A stretch of DNA of 64,000 bases from an uncultured Eubacteriales bacterium (GTDB lineage Bacteria > Bacillota > Clostridia > Peptostreptococcales > Anaerovoracaceae). The stretch is from assembly GCA_900542295.1 (NCBI GenBank), contig UQNJ01000008.1:24151-88150 (forward strand), read 5' to 3'. Below the pieces are notes generated by a model that was not told the DNA's origin, did no database searches, and worked only from the letters and a program-made list of their open reading frames with translations. A program made the position numbers and the translations under genes. Below, in pieces: positions 1 to 8,594 of this stretch. Positions within the stretch are counted from its first letter, which is position 1; each line of letters begins with the position of its first letter.

Positions 1-1626
1 GAAAAAAGACCTGAGGATATAGATATAAAGCCGCTTTTGTGTGCGCTTGACGAAGAGGGAAGTCTGATTGATATCAAGGATATCATCTCTGATGAAAAAC
101 CGAAAAATATAGCCATAGTAGGAAGCAATCTTATAGATACATTGCTTTATGCTCAACTTTCAAGAAACTACGGAGAAAGTGATATCAGAATCATATCAGT
201 TATAGATGTGGATTCGCTGACTTATATAAACAAAAAGGAATTTGAAAAAACCTTCGGTCATCTGATAGATGAAGTTTATTTTGCTGATATGTCAAGGCCT
301 GTCAATGTTTACGAGCATATATCAAGGGAAGAGAGAAAGCAGGAGATGGATGCTGTCATAAACCTTGAAGATATAAAAGGGGCCGAAACGATTTCTGCGC
401 TTCTTATCAGAAACAAGGGATTTTTGTTCCACGCAGGCGTCAGGAAAAATTATTTTCAGAGTTTACTGGCTATAGACTGTTTGGGTAAAGAAGTTACAAG
501 TTATGCACTGGATGGATATGCAGAAGAAGCCTACGGTTTTGCTTTGAACCTTACAAGACAGCTTGCGAAAAACTTAAGGGAGATAGATACTATTCTTTCT
601 CATAGACCAAAAAAAGCTGTGGCAATCAGCGGAATGAAAAGGAAAAAAAGTGAAAAAGACACTAATAGGGTAGAGGACTTTGTGTATATGGATCCTGTTA
701 CGGGAGATTTGGTGGATACCGTAATAAATGTTGCAAAATATGACTGCAATGTAATAATTCAGGGAGAGACAGGTGTCGGAAAAGAAAAAATACTTGACCT
801 GCTTCATAGAAACAGCCCAAGGAGGGGACAACCCTGCGTCAAGATAAATTGTGCAACTATACAGGAAAATCTTGCGGAATCTGAATTTTTCGGATACGAA
901 AAAGGGTCTTTTACAGGAGCACAGGCTACAGGAAAAGAAGGCTACTTTGAGATGGCCAATAACGGAACGCTGTTTCTCGATGAGATAGGAAGCCTTCCGC
1001 TCGCAATGCAATCGAAGCTTCTGAGAGTGCTTCAGGAAAATTCATACTACAGAGTGGGCGGAACTGAACAGAAAAATGTTAATGTGAGAGTAATATGTGC
1101 CAATAATGTGTCACTTAAAAAGCTGGTGGAGGAAGGTAAGTTTAGAGAGGATTTGTATTACCGGTTGAACATATGTCTTATAGAGGTGCCGCCTCTTAGG
1201 CAAAGAAAAGAGGATATAATTTGTCTGGCGGAGCATTTCATAAAGCACTACAGCAATAAATACGGTGCAGAAAAGAGTTTTACTGCTGATGCTCTGCAAA
1301 GGCTTTGTGATTATCACTGGCCGGGTAATGTTCGTGAACTTGAAAATACAGTACACAGACTTTATATATCTGATAAAAGCAATTTCATAGATGAATATGC
1401 AGTAGACGATTTTTTGAATGATAATTTTTATGATGATGTTATGGTAGACATAAAGAAAGAGTTTAAACAAAATGATTCATTAGATTTTAACAAGATAATG
1501 GAAGATCAGGAGAAAAAGCTTATAGCCTATGCCTTGAAGAAGGAAAAGACTACAAGAAGGGCAGCAGAACTTTTGAACATTCCACAGCCGACATTGGCAA
1601 GAAAAAAGGTTAAGTATGGTCTTTAA
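1..1626 (+). CDS. Sigma-54-dependent transcriptional activator with a dehydrogenase-like N-terminal domain (5' end outside window)
   Basis: The reading frame is open from base 1, so the true start lies upstream; the TTG at 37 is not needed. Residues about 1-200 are Rossmann-like (IAIVGSN near residue 40) and resemble the C-terminal half of 3,5-diaminohexanoate dehydrogenase (Kdd) of lysine fermentation, with DEVYFADMSRPV and a following helix-rich NAD-domain pattern; this comparison is from memory. Residues about 220-450 are an AAA+ sigma-54 activator core: Walker A GETGVGKE (~255), the sigma-54 contact loop as GSFTGA (~302), Walker B LFLDEIG (~323) and arginine-finger region FREDLYYRLN (~381). 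The C terminus is a Fis-type helix-turn-helix (RRAAELLNIPQPTLARKK). It should bind enhancer-like sites and drive a sigma-54 promoter, perhaps sensing a lysine-pathway metabolite. No target promoter was identified in the window. Confidence 0.9.
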   Translation, partial: EKRPEDIDIKPLLCALDEEGSLIDIKDIISDEKPKNIAIVGSNLIDTLLYAQLSRNYGESDIRIISVIDVDSLTYINKKEFEKTFGHLIDEVYFADMSRPVNVYEHISREERKQEMDAVINLEDIKGAETISALLIRNKGFLFHAGVRKNYFQSLLAIDCLGKEVTSYALDGYAEEAYGFALNLTRQLAKNLREIDTILSHRPKKAVAISGMKRKKSEKDTNRVEDFVYMDPVTGDLVDTVINVAKYDCNVIIQGETGVGKEKILDLLHRNSPRRGQPCVKINCATIQENLAESEFFGYEKGSFTGAQATGKEGYFEMANNGTLFLDEIGSLPLAMQSKLLRVLQENSYYRVGGTEQKNVNVRVICANNVSLKKLVEEGKFREDLYYRLNICLIEVPPLRQRKEDIICLAEHFIKHYSNKYGAEKSFTADALQRLCDYHWPGNVRELENTVHRLYISDKSNFIDEYAVDDFLNDNFYDDVMVDIKKEFKQNDSLDFNKIMEDQEKKLIAYALKKEKTTRRAAELLNIPQPTLARKKVKYGL

Positions 1627-1627
1627 A

Positions 1628-1669
1628 ACGAAAAAGACAGGGCTTTTAAGCTCTGTCTTTTTCGTTGTG
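1628..1669 (+). terminator. Strong terminator hairpin, probably bidirectional
   Basis: An 18-bp stem (1628-1645 with 1648-1665, one G-U pair, TT loop) starts just after the activator stop codon. Runs of A before and T within the 3' arm let it work for the activator on the plus strand and for the small minus-strand gene that ends at 1710. Confidence 0.85.
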
Positions 1670-1709
1670 TGTGTTTTATTTATTAGTATATTTAGAGGGC
1701 TTGCTGTAA

Positions 1710-1961
1710 TTAAAGCATGATTTTTCCGCTGAATGGTGAATTTACATCGCTTTTTTGTGCTATTTTTTCAAAAGTTTCAAGACCTGCAACGATGGTTGCT
1801 TTGATTTCATCATCGGTGAAATCAACTTTTTCTCTTTCTGCGAAAGCTTTCATTGATGCTTCTATTACATCGTATGCAACATCTTTGTCGCTCATCATGT
1901 TTACATTAACTTCTGTAACTGCATCTCTAAATGCTTTATCTAATAATTCTTTCTTGCTCAT
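1710..1961 (-). CDS. Small conserved-looking hypothetical protein, 83 residues
   Basis: I do not recognise this family. The start ATG at 1961 has a textbook AGGAGG about seven bases upstream, and a perfect TATAAT (2009-2004, minus strand) lies about 45 bases before the start, so the gene is probably expressed. The product is charged, mostly helical by composition, lacks cysteine and has no signal peptide or membrane segment, so it should be a small soluble cytoplasmic protein. It is transcribed toward the activator gene and separated from it by the shared terminator. A role cannot be assigned. Confidence 0.65.
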   Translation of the reverse strand: MSKKELLDKAFRDAVTEVNVNMMSDKDVAYDVIEASMKAFAEREKVDFTDDEIKATIVAGLETFEKIAQKSDVNSPFSGKIML

Positions 1962-2037
1962 ATATATACCTCCTAAGATTTGTTATCACTTTCCTTTTAC
2001 ACTATTATACTATTGCAAAATGCGTGCCAAAATATAG

Positions 2038-2079
2038 AAAAACATTAAAATGGCTTAAAACAGCCGTTTTAATGTTTTT
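2038..2079 (-). terminator. Terminator downstream of pyrR
   Basis: A long stem built from AAAAACATTAAAA and its complement, with an inner GGCT/AGCC, ends in a T tract in the minus direction. It separates pyrR from the small gene at 1710-1961. Confidence 0.7.
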
Positions 2080-2180
2080 GAAAATTAAATAGTGGTAAAT
2101 AATATGAAATTATGACTCAAAAAAGAATCAAAAATAATAAAAAGTGAATCATATTCGAATCAAACAAATCGAAGTACATT

Positions 2181-2717
2181 CTATTTACTGAACAGCTTGA
2201 CTCCGTTTTCTCCGTCAATATCTTTAACACATACGGAAATCAATTCATCTCTGGATGTAGGTACATTTTTTCCTACATAATCGGCTCTAATAGGTAGTTC
2301 CCTGTGGCCTCTGTCGATGAGCACCGCCAGCTGAACTGTCGAGGCACGGCCATATTTTGAGATTGCGTCGAGTGCGGCTCTTACAGTTCTGCCTGTGTAT
2401 AAAACATCGTCAACAAGGATTATATCTTTTCCTGTCAATTTAAAATTTATATTGCAGTCGGACACGATCGGGTCTATTGAGTTTCGCATGACATCATCTC
2501 TGTACAGAGAAATATCAAGCTCTCCCACAGGGACATCGATACCTTCGATCAGCTTTATATTGGCGGCCAATAACTGTGCAAGAGGCAGTCCTCTGCGTTT
2601 TATGCCCAGAATTACTATATTGTTTGCGCCGTGGTTGGATTCAAGAATTTGATGAGACATTCGCTTAAGAGCACGGTTCATGTCTGATTCTGTCATAAGG
2701 TTTGCTTTAAGAATCAT
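2181..2717 (-). CDS. pyrR: PyrR-type phosphoribosyltransferase (pyrimidine operon attenuator / uracil phosphoribosyltransferase)
   Basis: The start is placed at ATG 2717 because AGGAGAG lies just upstream; the longer frame adds 22 residues without family similarity. The 178-residue product has the usual PyrR length. The PRPP-binding motif IILVDDVLYTGRTV (residues 99-112) and the basic loop GIKRRGLPLA (38-47) are intact. PyrR proteins bind leader RNA of pyr operons in a UMP-dependent way and many also convert uracil and PRPP to UMP. No pyr biosynthetic gene is in the window, so any target operon is elsewhere. The gene stands alone with its own terminator. Confidence 0.88.
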   Translation of the reverse strand: MILKANLMTESDMNRALKRMSHQILESNHGANNIVILGIKRRGLPLAQLLAANIKLIEGIDVPVGELDISLYRDDVMRNSIDPIVSDCNINFKLTGKDIILVDDVLYTGRTVRAALDAISKYGRASTVQLAVLIDRGHRELPIRADYVGKNVPTSRDELISVCVKDIDGENGVKLFSK

Positions 2718-2834
2718 ATTTCTCTCCTTGTCTTTTATAAAAGAGTATAATTTAATTATCTTAGTGTATTGTCGTTTTGTCAAGGATAAGAAAGGTAATC
2801 TTTTAAAACAAAATTTATTGCAATATATAGATTT

Positions 2835-2864
2835 TTGATGATATAAGATGTTATACTGTATAAT
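2835..2864 (+). promoter_or_regulatory. Sigma-A-type promoter for the lysO-like pair
   Basis: TTGATG (2835-2840) and TATAAT (2859-2864) are separated by 18 bases, 24 bases before the first LysO-like start. There is no room for a lysine riboswitch between this promoter and the gene. Confidence 0.55.
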
Positions 2865-2888
2865 GATATAATAATTTAGGAGCTTAAA

Positions 2889-3902
2889 ATGACGGATTTG
2901 ATATTATATTTGGGAGTAACCGTAATCGGTTATTTTTTTGGAAGTAAATTAAGAAATAAAAAAGATAGACTTACATGGACAGGCAAAGTACAGACTGTAG
3001 CTATAATGTTGCTTGTTTTGTGTATGGGGGCAAGGATGGGCTCCAATAAGGAAATTATAGATAACCTCGGTTCTATAGGATTTTCTGCTTTCCTGATTAC
3101 AGTTGTTATAATGGCATTTTCAGTGGCTGCCATCTGGATAACACGAAAATTTCTTGGTATAGACAGATTCGGAAGACTTGAAAAAAGCCGTACTCCATCG
3201 TCAGAGGCAGGTATGACAGATGATGAGGAAAATAAACTGCTGCAAGAGGTTCATGAGAAAGAAGACGAGGCGGGAGACGGTAACAGAATGACTTTGATAA
3301 TATTGCTGTTTGTTACTGCGGGCATGCTTATAGGTTATTTTGTAATACGTAATGTGTTTGCTGACAATATGCAGGTCTTTGAAAATGCTGCGGGATTGGG
3401 TATAAAAATAGGTCTGTGCCTGCTGCTTGTGTTCATAGGAATAGATTTGGGCATAGAAGGTACAGTGGCAGATAATTTTAAAGCTGTGGGTTTAAGGATA
3501 TTTGCAATACCGCTTGCAATAATAGTAGGGACATTATCAGCTGCTTTTATAATGTCTTTTTTCCTTGATCTTACAGTAAGAGAGGCTTTAGCTATAGGTG
3601 CGGGTTTTGGCTGGTATACTTTGGCGCCCGGAATAATCATGGAGGCAGGGCATATGACTGCCAGCGCAGTATGTTTTTTGCATAATGTAATGAGAGAGCT
3701 TTTTGCAATCTTATTGATTCCGTTGGTGGCAAAAAAAATAGGATATGTTGAAACGGTGGGTATGCCGGGGTCTGCCGCTATGGATGTTTGTCTGCCTATA
3801 GTGGAGAAAGCGACAAGAAGTGATATCGCCGTATATTCGTTTATATCGGGAGCTATATTGAGCATTTTAGTACCTATTCTGGTGCCTTTAATTATAGGAT
3901 AA
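2889..3902 (+). CDS. LysO-family (DUF340) membrane exporter, copy 1
   Basis: The 337-residue protein has about eight hydrophobic segments and the LysO/YbjE pattern: an N-terminal pair of helices with LRNKKDRLTW, a hydrophilic loop (about 95-135), and a C-terminal half with GFGWYTLAPGI, HNVMRELFAILLIPL and MDVCLPIVEKATR. LysO exports L-lysine (and thialysine) in Escherichia coli; substrate here is inferred only. TAGGAG precedes the ATG. A second full-length paralogue follows after 19 bases, so the pair forms one transcript and may work as a heterodimer. The upstream activator with a lysine-pathway-like domain makes a lysine link attractive but unproven. Confidence 0.85.
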   Translation: MTDLILYLGVTVIGYFFGSKLRNKKDRLTWTGKVQTVAIMLLVLCMGARMGSNKEIIDNLGSIGFSAFLITVVIMAFSVAAIWITRKFLGIDRFGRLEKSRTPSSEAGMTDDEENKLLQEVHEKEDEAGDGNRMTLIILLFVTAGMLIGYFVIRNVFADNMQVFENAAGLGIKIGLCLLLVFIGIDLGIEGTVADNFKAVGLRIFAIPLAIIVGTLSAAFIMSFFLDLTVREALAIGAGFGWYTLAPGIIMEAGHMTASAVCFLHNVMRELFAILLIPLVAKKIGYVETVGMPGSAAMDVCLPIVEKATRSDIAVYSFISGAILSILVPILVPLIIG

Positions 3903-3921
3903 GCAATAATGGGAGAAGGAA

Positions 3922-4887
3922 ATGACACTTTTAATTTTATATTGGGCTATAATGTTGGTATGTTATGCTGTCGCTTCAAAGCTTCGTGACAGAAAAGAAA
4001 AATTTTCATTTGTCGGCATGCTTACCAATGCAGTGATATGTGTTTTAGTATTTTTAATGGGTCTCAGAATGGGAGCCAATGAAGAAGTTACATCAAATCT
4101 TGGTACTATAGGATTGCAGTCATTATTTATAACTGTCTTTGTAGTCGGCGGAAGTGTAATTGCAGTACATATTACAAGAAAACTTTTGAAACTTAACAAA
4201 GAAGGAATGCCTGAAAGTGATACATATGAAATAACTGAAGGAGAGGAGAAAGAGGCGCAGACCGGAGGTGCTAAGTTCACCTTGATAATTCTTGCATTTG
4301 TAGTCGGCGGAATGTTGTTAGGATATTTCTTTATTCCGGAAATTTTTGAAAATACAGATGAGTTTCAGGCAATGTCCGGAAACTGGCTCGTTGTTGGAAT
4401 CTGCATATTGCTTGGACTTGCAGGGTTTGACTTGGGAATGGGAGGAAAGGTTGCACAGAGTTTTAAGGGTGCAGGTATAAAGGTAATATTTATTCCAATA
4501 GCAGCCGTTGCAGGAAGTCTTATTATGGGTGCTGTATATGGGCTTGTTTCATCACTTACCGTAGCAGAAGCTGTTGCCGTAAGCGCAGGGTTCGGTTGGT
4601 ATACCCTTGCACCAGGAATGTTGACTGAAGCCGGATTCGCAGTAGCAGGCGCAGTATCCTTTATGCATAATGTTATAAGAGAAACTCTCGGCATAGTGAT
4701 AATACCTGTTGCGGCTAAAAAAATCGGCTATCTGGAAAGCACATCCATACCGGGTGTAGCGGCAATGGATGTGTGTATATCAATAGTGGAGCGATCATGC
4801 AGGCCGGAAACTGTAGTATATTCTTTCTGTACAGGGGCACTGATGTGTCTGTCTGTTCCGATATTTGTTACTTTGGCTATAGGTTAG
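3922..4887 (+). CDS. LysO-family (DUF340) membrane exporter, copy 2
   Basis: This 321-residue paralogue keeps the same order of signatures as its neighbour: LRDRKEKFSF near the N terminus, GFGWYTLAPGM, HNVIRETLGIVIIPVAAKKIGY and MDVCISIVERSCR. Both copies retain both halves of the family, so this is a tandem duplication and not one split gene. The loop between the halves is shorter and different in sequence, which suggests diverged roles or a heteromeric transporter. The ATG follows GGGAGAAGGAA. The terminator at 4935-4983 closes the transcription unit. Confidence 0.85.
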   Translation: MTLLILYWAIMLVCYAVASKLRDRKEKFSFVGMLTNAVICVLVFLMGLRMGANEEVTSNLGTIGLQSLFITVFVVGGSVIAVHITRKLLKLNKEGMPESDTYEITEGEEKEAQTGGAKFTLIILAFVVGGMLLGYFFIPEIFENTDEFQAMSGNWLVVGICILLGLAGFDLGMGGKVAQSFKGAGIKVIFIPIAAVAGSLIMGAVYGLVSSLTVAEAVAVSAGFGWYTLAPGMLTEAGFAVAGAVSFMHNVIRETLGIVIIPVAAKKIGYLESTSIPGVAAMDVCISIVERSCRPETVVYSFCTGALMCLSVPIFVTLAIG

Positions 4888-4934
4888 TCAGGGCAGATCA
4901 TATTAAAGTGACGAATAATTTAAGATAAAATATA

Positions 4935-4984
4935 AAATGCCGAGCAGGTCTTCCGGTATAATCCGGGACTGCTGCGGCATTTCT
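4935..4984 (+). terminator. Bidirectional terminator between convergent genes
   Basis: AAATGCCG pairs with CGGCATTT and an inner AGCAG pairs with CTGCT, followed by TTCTTTT. It lies between the LysO pair (plus) and the ABC-F gene (minus), which converge here. Confidence 0.8.
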
Positions 4985-5001
4985 TTTATCAGGTATGAAA
5001 T

Positions 5002-6558
5002 CTATATTATTTTTGTTGTCCAGTCTTCGACATTAAGAACTCTCGTTGCGAAATCTTCATAGAATGACGGCTCGTGTGAAACCAAAAGAATTGTGCCGGG
5101 ATATTCCTTTAAGGCTCGCTTAAGTTCTTCTTTTGCATCTACATCAAGATGATTGGTAGGTTCGTCAAGAATCAGCCAGTTGTGTTCACGGTTCATTACG
5201 ATGGCAAGACGAACTTTTGCATTTTCACCTCCGCTGAGGACTCTCATCTGACTGACTATGTGTTCGTTGGTAAGACCACATTTTGCAAGGCAAAGACGAA
5301 CTTCTCTGTTTTCCATTGAAGGAAACTGTGACCAGAATGTGTCAAGCGCACTTATATCAGAGTCTCTGTCAGCTTCCTGCTCAAAATATCCGGGGAAGAG
5401 ATAATCACCGAGAGAAACCTCACCTGATATGGGGTTCAATCTGCCAAGGATGGTTTTAAGCAGAGTAGTTTTTCCCAATCCGTTGGTTCCTACCACTGCA
5501 ACCTTTTCGCCTCTTTCTATGGTGAACGAAACAGGCCGAGTAAGCGGCTCATCATAACCTATAACAAGATTTTTTGCTTCTACTACAAAACGGCCGGGAG
5601 TTCTTGCCATAAGGAAATTAAACTCGGGTTTGATTTTTTCTTGAGGTCTTTCTAAGATTTCCATTTTATCAAGCTGCCTTTGTCTGGAGTGGGCCATGCC
5701 TCTTGTGGCAACACGAGCCTTGTTCCTTGCAATGAAATCTTCAAGCTTTTCTATCTCGGCTTGCTGGCGCTGATAAGCCTTGAGCTCCTGCTCTTTTTTT
5801 ATTTCATACATTCGCATAAAATTCTTGTAGTCTCCTGTATAGCGAGTCAGGTTGCCGTCTTCAAGATTATAGATTACATTTACCACTGAGTTTAAAAACT
5901 CTACATCGTGGGAAACAAGTATAAAAGCATTTTCGTATTCGCTCAAGTATCTGGTGAGCCATACTATATGAGGATGATCCAGATAGTTTGTAGGTTCGTC
6001 TAAAATGAGGATGGAAGGGTTTTCTAAAAGCAGTTTTACAAGAAGAACCTTGGTGCGCTGACCTCCCGAAAGATCTGCAACATCTCTGTCGAGTCCTATA
6101 TCTGTAAGTCCCAGACCACCGGCAACTTCTTCTATCTTTGAATCGAGCTGATAAAATCCGGAAGATTCAAGCATTTGCTGTATTTCCCCAGCTTCTTCCA
6201 TCATATCGTTTAAAGACGATTCATCGGCAGTGCTCATATCTTCGTAAAGTTTGAGCATATCTTGTTCTAAACTGTACATACTGTCGAAGGCTGTTCTCAA
6301 GACTTCCCGTATCGTCATGCCTTTTTTTAGTACACTGTGCTGGTCTAAATAGCCTACGGTAACATGGCGTGACCAAGCTATATTACCCTCGTCGGGCATA
6401 AGCTTTCCTGTTATTATATTGAGAAAAGTTGATTTTCCTTCTCCATTAGCACCTATAAGTCCTATGTGTTCTCCCTTAAGAAGTCTAAAGGAAGCATTTT
6501 CCAATATTTGTCTTGCACCAAATCCATGTGTAACATTTTCTACTGTCAGTAAGCTCAT
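5002..6558 (-). CDS. ABC-F family ATPase
   Basis: The 518-residue protein has two ATP-binding cassettes and no membrane segment, the ABC-F architecture. Cassette 1 has Walker A GANGEGKST, signature LSGGQ and LILDEPTNYLD; cassette 2 has GTNGLGKTT, LSGGE and LILDEPTNHLD. The charged linker between them (about 245-310) is the P-site tRNA interaction motif region. Such proteins act on the ribosome, either as translation factors or as antibiotic target protection factors; sequence alone does not decide which. The Walker A of cassette 1 has Glu where Ala is usual. An AAGGAG lies before ATG 6558. Confidence 0.88.
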   Translation of the reverse strand: MSLLTVENVTHGFGARQILENASFRLLKGEHIGLIGANGEGKSTFLNIITGKLMPDEGNIAWSRHVTVGYLDQHSVLKKGMTIREVLRTAFDSMYSLEQDMLKLYEDMSTADESSLNDMMEEAGEIQQMLESSGFYQLDSKIEEVAGGLGLTDIGLDRDVADLSGGQRTKVLLVKLLLENPSILILDEPTNYLDHPHIVWLTRYLSEYENAFILVSHDVEFLNSVVNVIYNLEDGNLTRYTGDYKNFMRMYEIKKEQELKAYQRQQAEIEKLEDFIARNKARVATRGMAHSRQRQLDKMEILERPQEKIKPEFNFLMARTPGRFVVEAKNLVIGYDEPLTRPVSFTIERGEKVAVVGTNGLGKTTLLKTILGRLNPISGEVSLGDYLFPGYFEQEADRDSDISALDTFWSQFPSMENREVRLCLAKCGLTNEHIVSQMRVLSGGENAKVRLAIVMNREHNWLILDEPTNHLDVDAKEELKRALKEYPGTILLVSHEPSFYEDFATRVLNVEDWTTKII

Positions 6559-6689
6559 TTCAGGCTTCTCCTTTTATATCGCAATTTCAGGGCTTTATGG
6601 GCCGATGAATATGATATCATAATGAGCAGTAAAATAAAAGAGAATATTTAAGATGTAATCGTATCAGTAAAATTTTATGTAATAAAAAT

Positions 6690-6741
6690 CACCTGCCCAA
6701 CCACTTGCATAAGAAAGTATTGCGATAATGGCGGACAGGTG
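6690..6741 (-). terminator. Probable terminator downstream of lexA
   Basis: CACCTG and CAGGTG, with inner CC/GG and CCA/TGG pairs, form an imperfect hairpin that is followed by GATTTTTATT in the minus direction. It separates lexA from the ABC-F gene. Confidence 0.55.
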
Positions 6742-6755
6742 TTTTAAACCGGTAT

Positions 6756-7415
6756 TCAATTAAAATATCTGAAAACACCTTTGACTTTTCCTAAAATTTT
6801 AACATCTTTTACGATTATTGGACTCATAGATGAGTTTTCGGGCTGGAGTCTTATATGGCCGTTTTCTTTGTAAAAGGTTTTGACTGTTGCTTCGCTTTCA
6901 AATCCATCAAGCATTGCAACGACTATTTCGCCGTTGGATGCTGTTTCTGTCTGCTGAACTAAAATAAGATCGCCGTCCATAATGCCGGCTTCTATCATAC
7001 TTTCGCCTCTGACATGGAGCATGTAGTTTGTTCCCCCTGTAGCATATTGAGCGGGGATGGGAAAAAACTCTTCTATGTTTTCTTCTGCCAGAATCGGTGT
7101 TCCTGCGGCTACGTTGCCTACTACAGGGATACTTACGATATTGTGTGATATATCGTAATCGTCATGATGCTCAGCCTCTTTTCCGGAATGTTTTCCGGAA
7201 AGGGGGTCTACAACCATAAGAGCACGTGGCTTGGAAGGGTCCTTAACCAGATAGCCCTGTCGTACGAGGTTTTCAATATCCTTATGTGCTGTTGATGTTG
7301 ATTTTATGCCAAGTGCAGCACAGATTTCTCTTACTGTTGGAGGGTATCCCTTGGTTCTTATCTCCTCTTTCATATAATTAAGTATTTTTTGTTCACGCTC
7401 TTTAAGTACTGCCAT
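6756..7415 (-). CDS. lexA: LexA, SOS response repressor and self-cleaving peptidase
   Basis: The start is ATG 7415, preceded by AAGGAG; this gives 219 residues, a normal LexA length. The N-terminal winged helix spans residues 1-70 (PPTVREICAALG, STAHKDIENL). The autocleavage bond is Ala104-Gly105 in NVAAGTP, the catalytic Ser is 139 in RGESMIEAG and the general-base Lys is 179 in ATVKTFY. LexA represses DNA-damage genes until RecA filaments trigger its self-cleavage. A consensus box overlaps its own promoter upstream, so it is autoregulated. The genes upstream on the same strand include a DNA repair glycosylase. Confidence 0.95.
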   Translation of the reverse strand: MAVLKEREQKILNYMKEEIRTKGYPPTVREICAALGIKSTSTAHKDIENLVRQGYLVKDPSKPRALMVVDPLSGKHSGKEAEHHDDYDISHNIVSIPVVGNVAAGTPILAEENIEEFFPIPAQYATGGTNYMLHVRGESMIEAGIMDGDLILVQQTETASNGEIVVAMLDGFESEATVKTFYKENGHIRLQPENSSMSPIIVKDVKILGKVKGVFRYFN

Positions 7416-7443
7416 GGCTTTTCTCCTTATGTTGTATGGTTTT

Positions 7444-7482
7444 ACTATAACATAAAAAGAACAAGAAGTAAACATGTGTTCA
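7444..7482 (-). promoter_or_regulatory. lexA promoter with overlapping LexA (SOS) box
   Basis: On the minus strand TGAACACATGTTTA (7482-7469) matches the Gram-positive LexA consensus GAACRNRYGTTY at all core positions. It overlaps a -35 TTTACT (7472-7467) that sits 17 bases from a -10 TATAGT (7449-7444), 29 bases before the lexA ATG. LexA bound here would block RNA polymerase. Confidence 0.8.
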
Positions 7483-7491
7483 CATATTTAT

Positions 7492-7995
7492 CTAAATATT
7501 TAACAATTGTTTTGAGTATTTGATTTCCTTACCGTCATTTCCATATTTTTTTCGCTTTCCGCTGATTGAGTCGATATCAACTTTCCATATAGCTGTCCGT
7601 GAAAGACTTTTTTCTATGGCTCTGTCGAAATTGTGCATATTTGACGGGGTATATCTTTCACATATAAGCCGTAATGCGTTTATTTTTTCTGCATCTTTTA
7701 TGACTTTCCTTGCAGTTCCTGTGATTATGGCTGATTCGTATTCTGTAGTGAATTTATCAGATGAGGGGGTTACATCGCCTACGCATACTATTGATACTCT
7801 TGGATATGAAGTGAGGACTTTTGCTTTTCGCCCCTCATTGGCGCAGTGAAAATAGATGGAATCACCGCTTCGCACTATAGAAACCGGTAATGCGTAAGGA
7901 GCATCACAGTCTATCATTGAAATGACGGCATATGGGCATTTATCTACAATCTCAAGTGCAAATTCTTTTGGCATTTCTCTGTCTGCTCTTCTCAT
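7492..7995 (-). CDS. NimA-like pyridoxamine 5'-phosphate oxidase-fold flavoprotein
   Basis: The 167-residue sequence fits the small NimA/PPOX group: an N-terminal CPYAVISMID strand pair, DAPYALPVSIVRSGDSIYFHCA, a basic KAKVL, and the FTTEYESAIITGTARKV strand. Members bind FMN or similar cofactors, and some reduce nitroimidazoles. Its start overlaps the tag stop by four bases (ATGA), so the two are translationally coupled. It ends 10 bases before the LexA box, so read-through into lexA is possible. Substrate and cofactor are not visible from sequence. Confidence 0.8.
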   Translation of the reverse strand: MRRADREMPKEFALEIVDKCPYAVISMIDCDAPYALPVSIVRSGDSIYFHCANEGRKAKVLTSYPRVSIVCVGDVTPSSDKFTTEYESAIITGTARKVIKDAEKINALRLICERYTPSNMHNFDRAIEKSLSRTAIWKVDIDSISGKRKKYGNDGKEIKYSKQLLNI

Positions 7996-8561
7996 AATGG
8001 CATTGTCTCCTTATATCTGTAACATTCTTCGTCATGGGAGTAAATAACTCCTATTGCCTGTAGATATGAATATATTATAGTTGTTCCGACAAATTTCATT
8101 CCTCTTGATTTAAGATCTTTTGATACGGTGTCTGACAGATATGAGGAGGTTTTTCCGGTTTCGTATACTGTTTTGTTATCGGTGAAGCCCCATATATAAT
8201 TTGAAAAGGAGCCGTATTCGGTTTTGATTTTTTTGAAAATCAGGGCATTGTTTACAGCTGCATTTATTTTAAGGCGATTTCTGATTATTTTGGGGTTGTT
8301 AAGCAACTCGGAAATTTTATCTTCATTATAGCTGCAAACTTTATCTAAATCAAAATTATCAAAAGCATCTCTAAAAGCTTGGCGCTTGTTTAGTATACAT
8401 TCCCATGAAAGACCTGCCTGAAATGATTCTAAAACCAGCATTTCAAAGAGGTGATGGTCGTCGCGGCACGGAACGCCCCATTCTTCGTCATGGTATTTTA
8501 TATAGTTGGGGTTCTTAAGATTTACCCAATTGCATCTTGTGACATTTTCCTTCGCAGTCAT
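7992..8561 (-). CDS. tag: DNA-3-methyladenine glycosylase I
   Basis: The start ATG 8561 follows AAGGAGACG and gives 189 residues, the normal Tag length. RCNWVNL and YIKYHDEEWG at the N terminus and SHDEECYRY at the C terminus supply the family Cys/His and His/Cys zinc ligands. ESFQAGLSWECIL contains the active-site Glu and aromatic pocket. The enzyme excises 3-methyladenine from alkylated DNA. It leads a probable operon with the NimA-like gene, and lexA follows in the same direction, which suggests a genome-maintenance cluster. No LexA box was found in front of tag. Confidence 0.93.
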   Translation of the reverse strand: MTAKENVTRCNWVNLKNPNYIKYHDEEWGVPCRDDHHLFEMLVLESFQAGLSWECILNKRQAFRDAFDNFDLDKVCSYNEDKISELLNNPKIIRNRLKINAAVNNALIFKKIKTEYGSFSNYIWGFTDNKTVYETGKTSSYLSDTVSKDLKSRGMKFVGTTIIYSYLQAIGVIYSHDEECYRYKETMPL

Positions 8562-8594
8562 ATCGTCTCCTTTATATTTTCGGGGAATTATCAT

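Noticed and set aside
2784..2888. Lysine riboswitch before the LysO pair
   Set aside because: The promoter lies only 24 bases before the gene, far too little room for an L-box.
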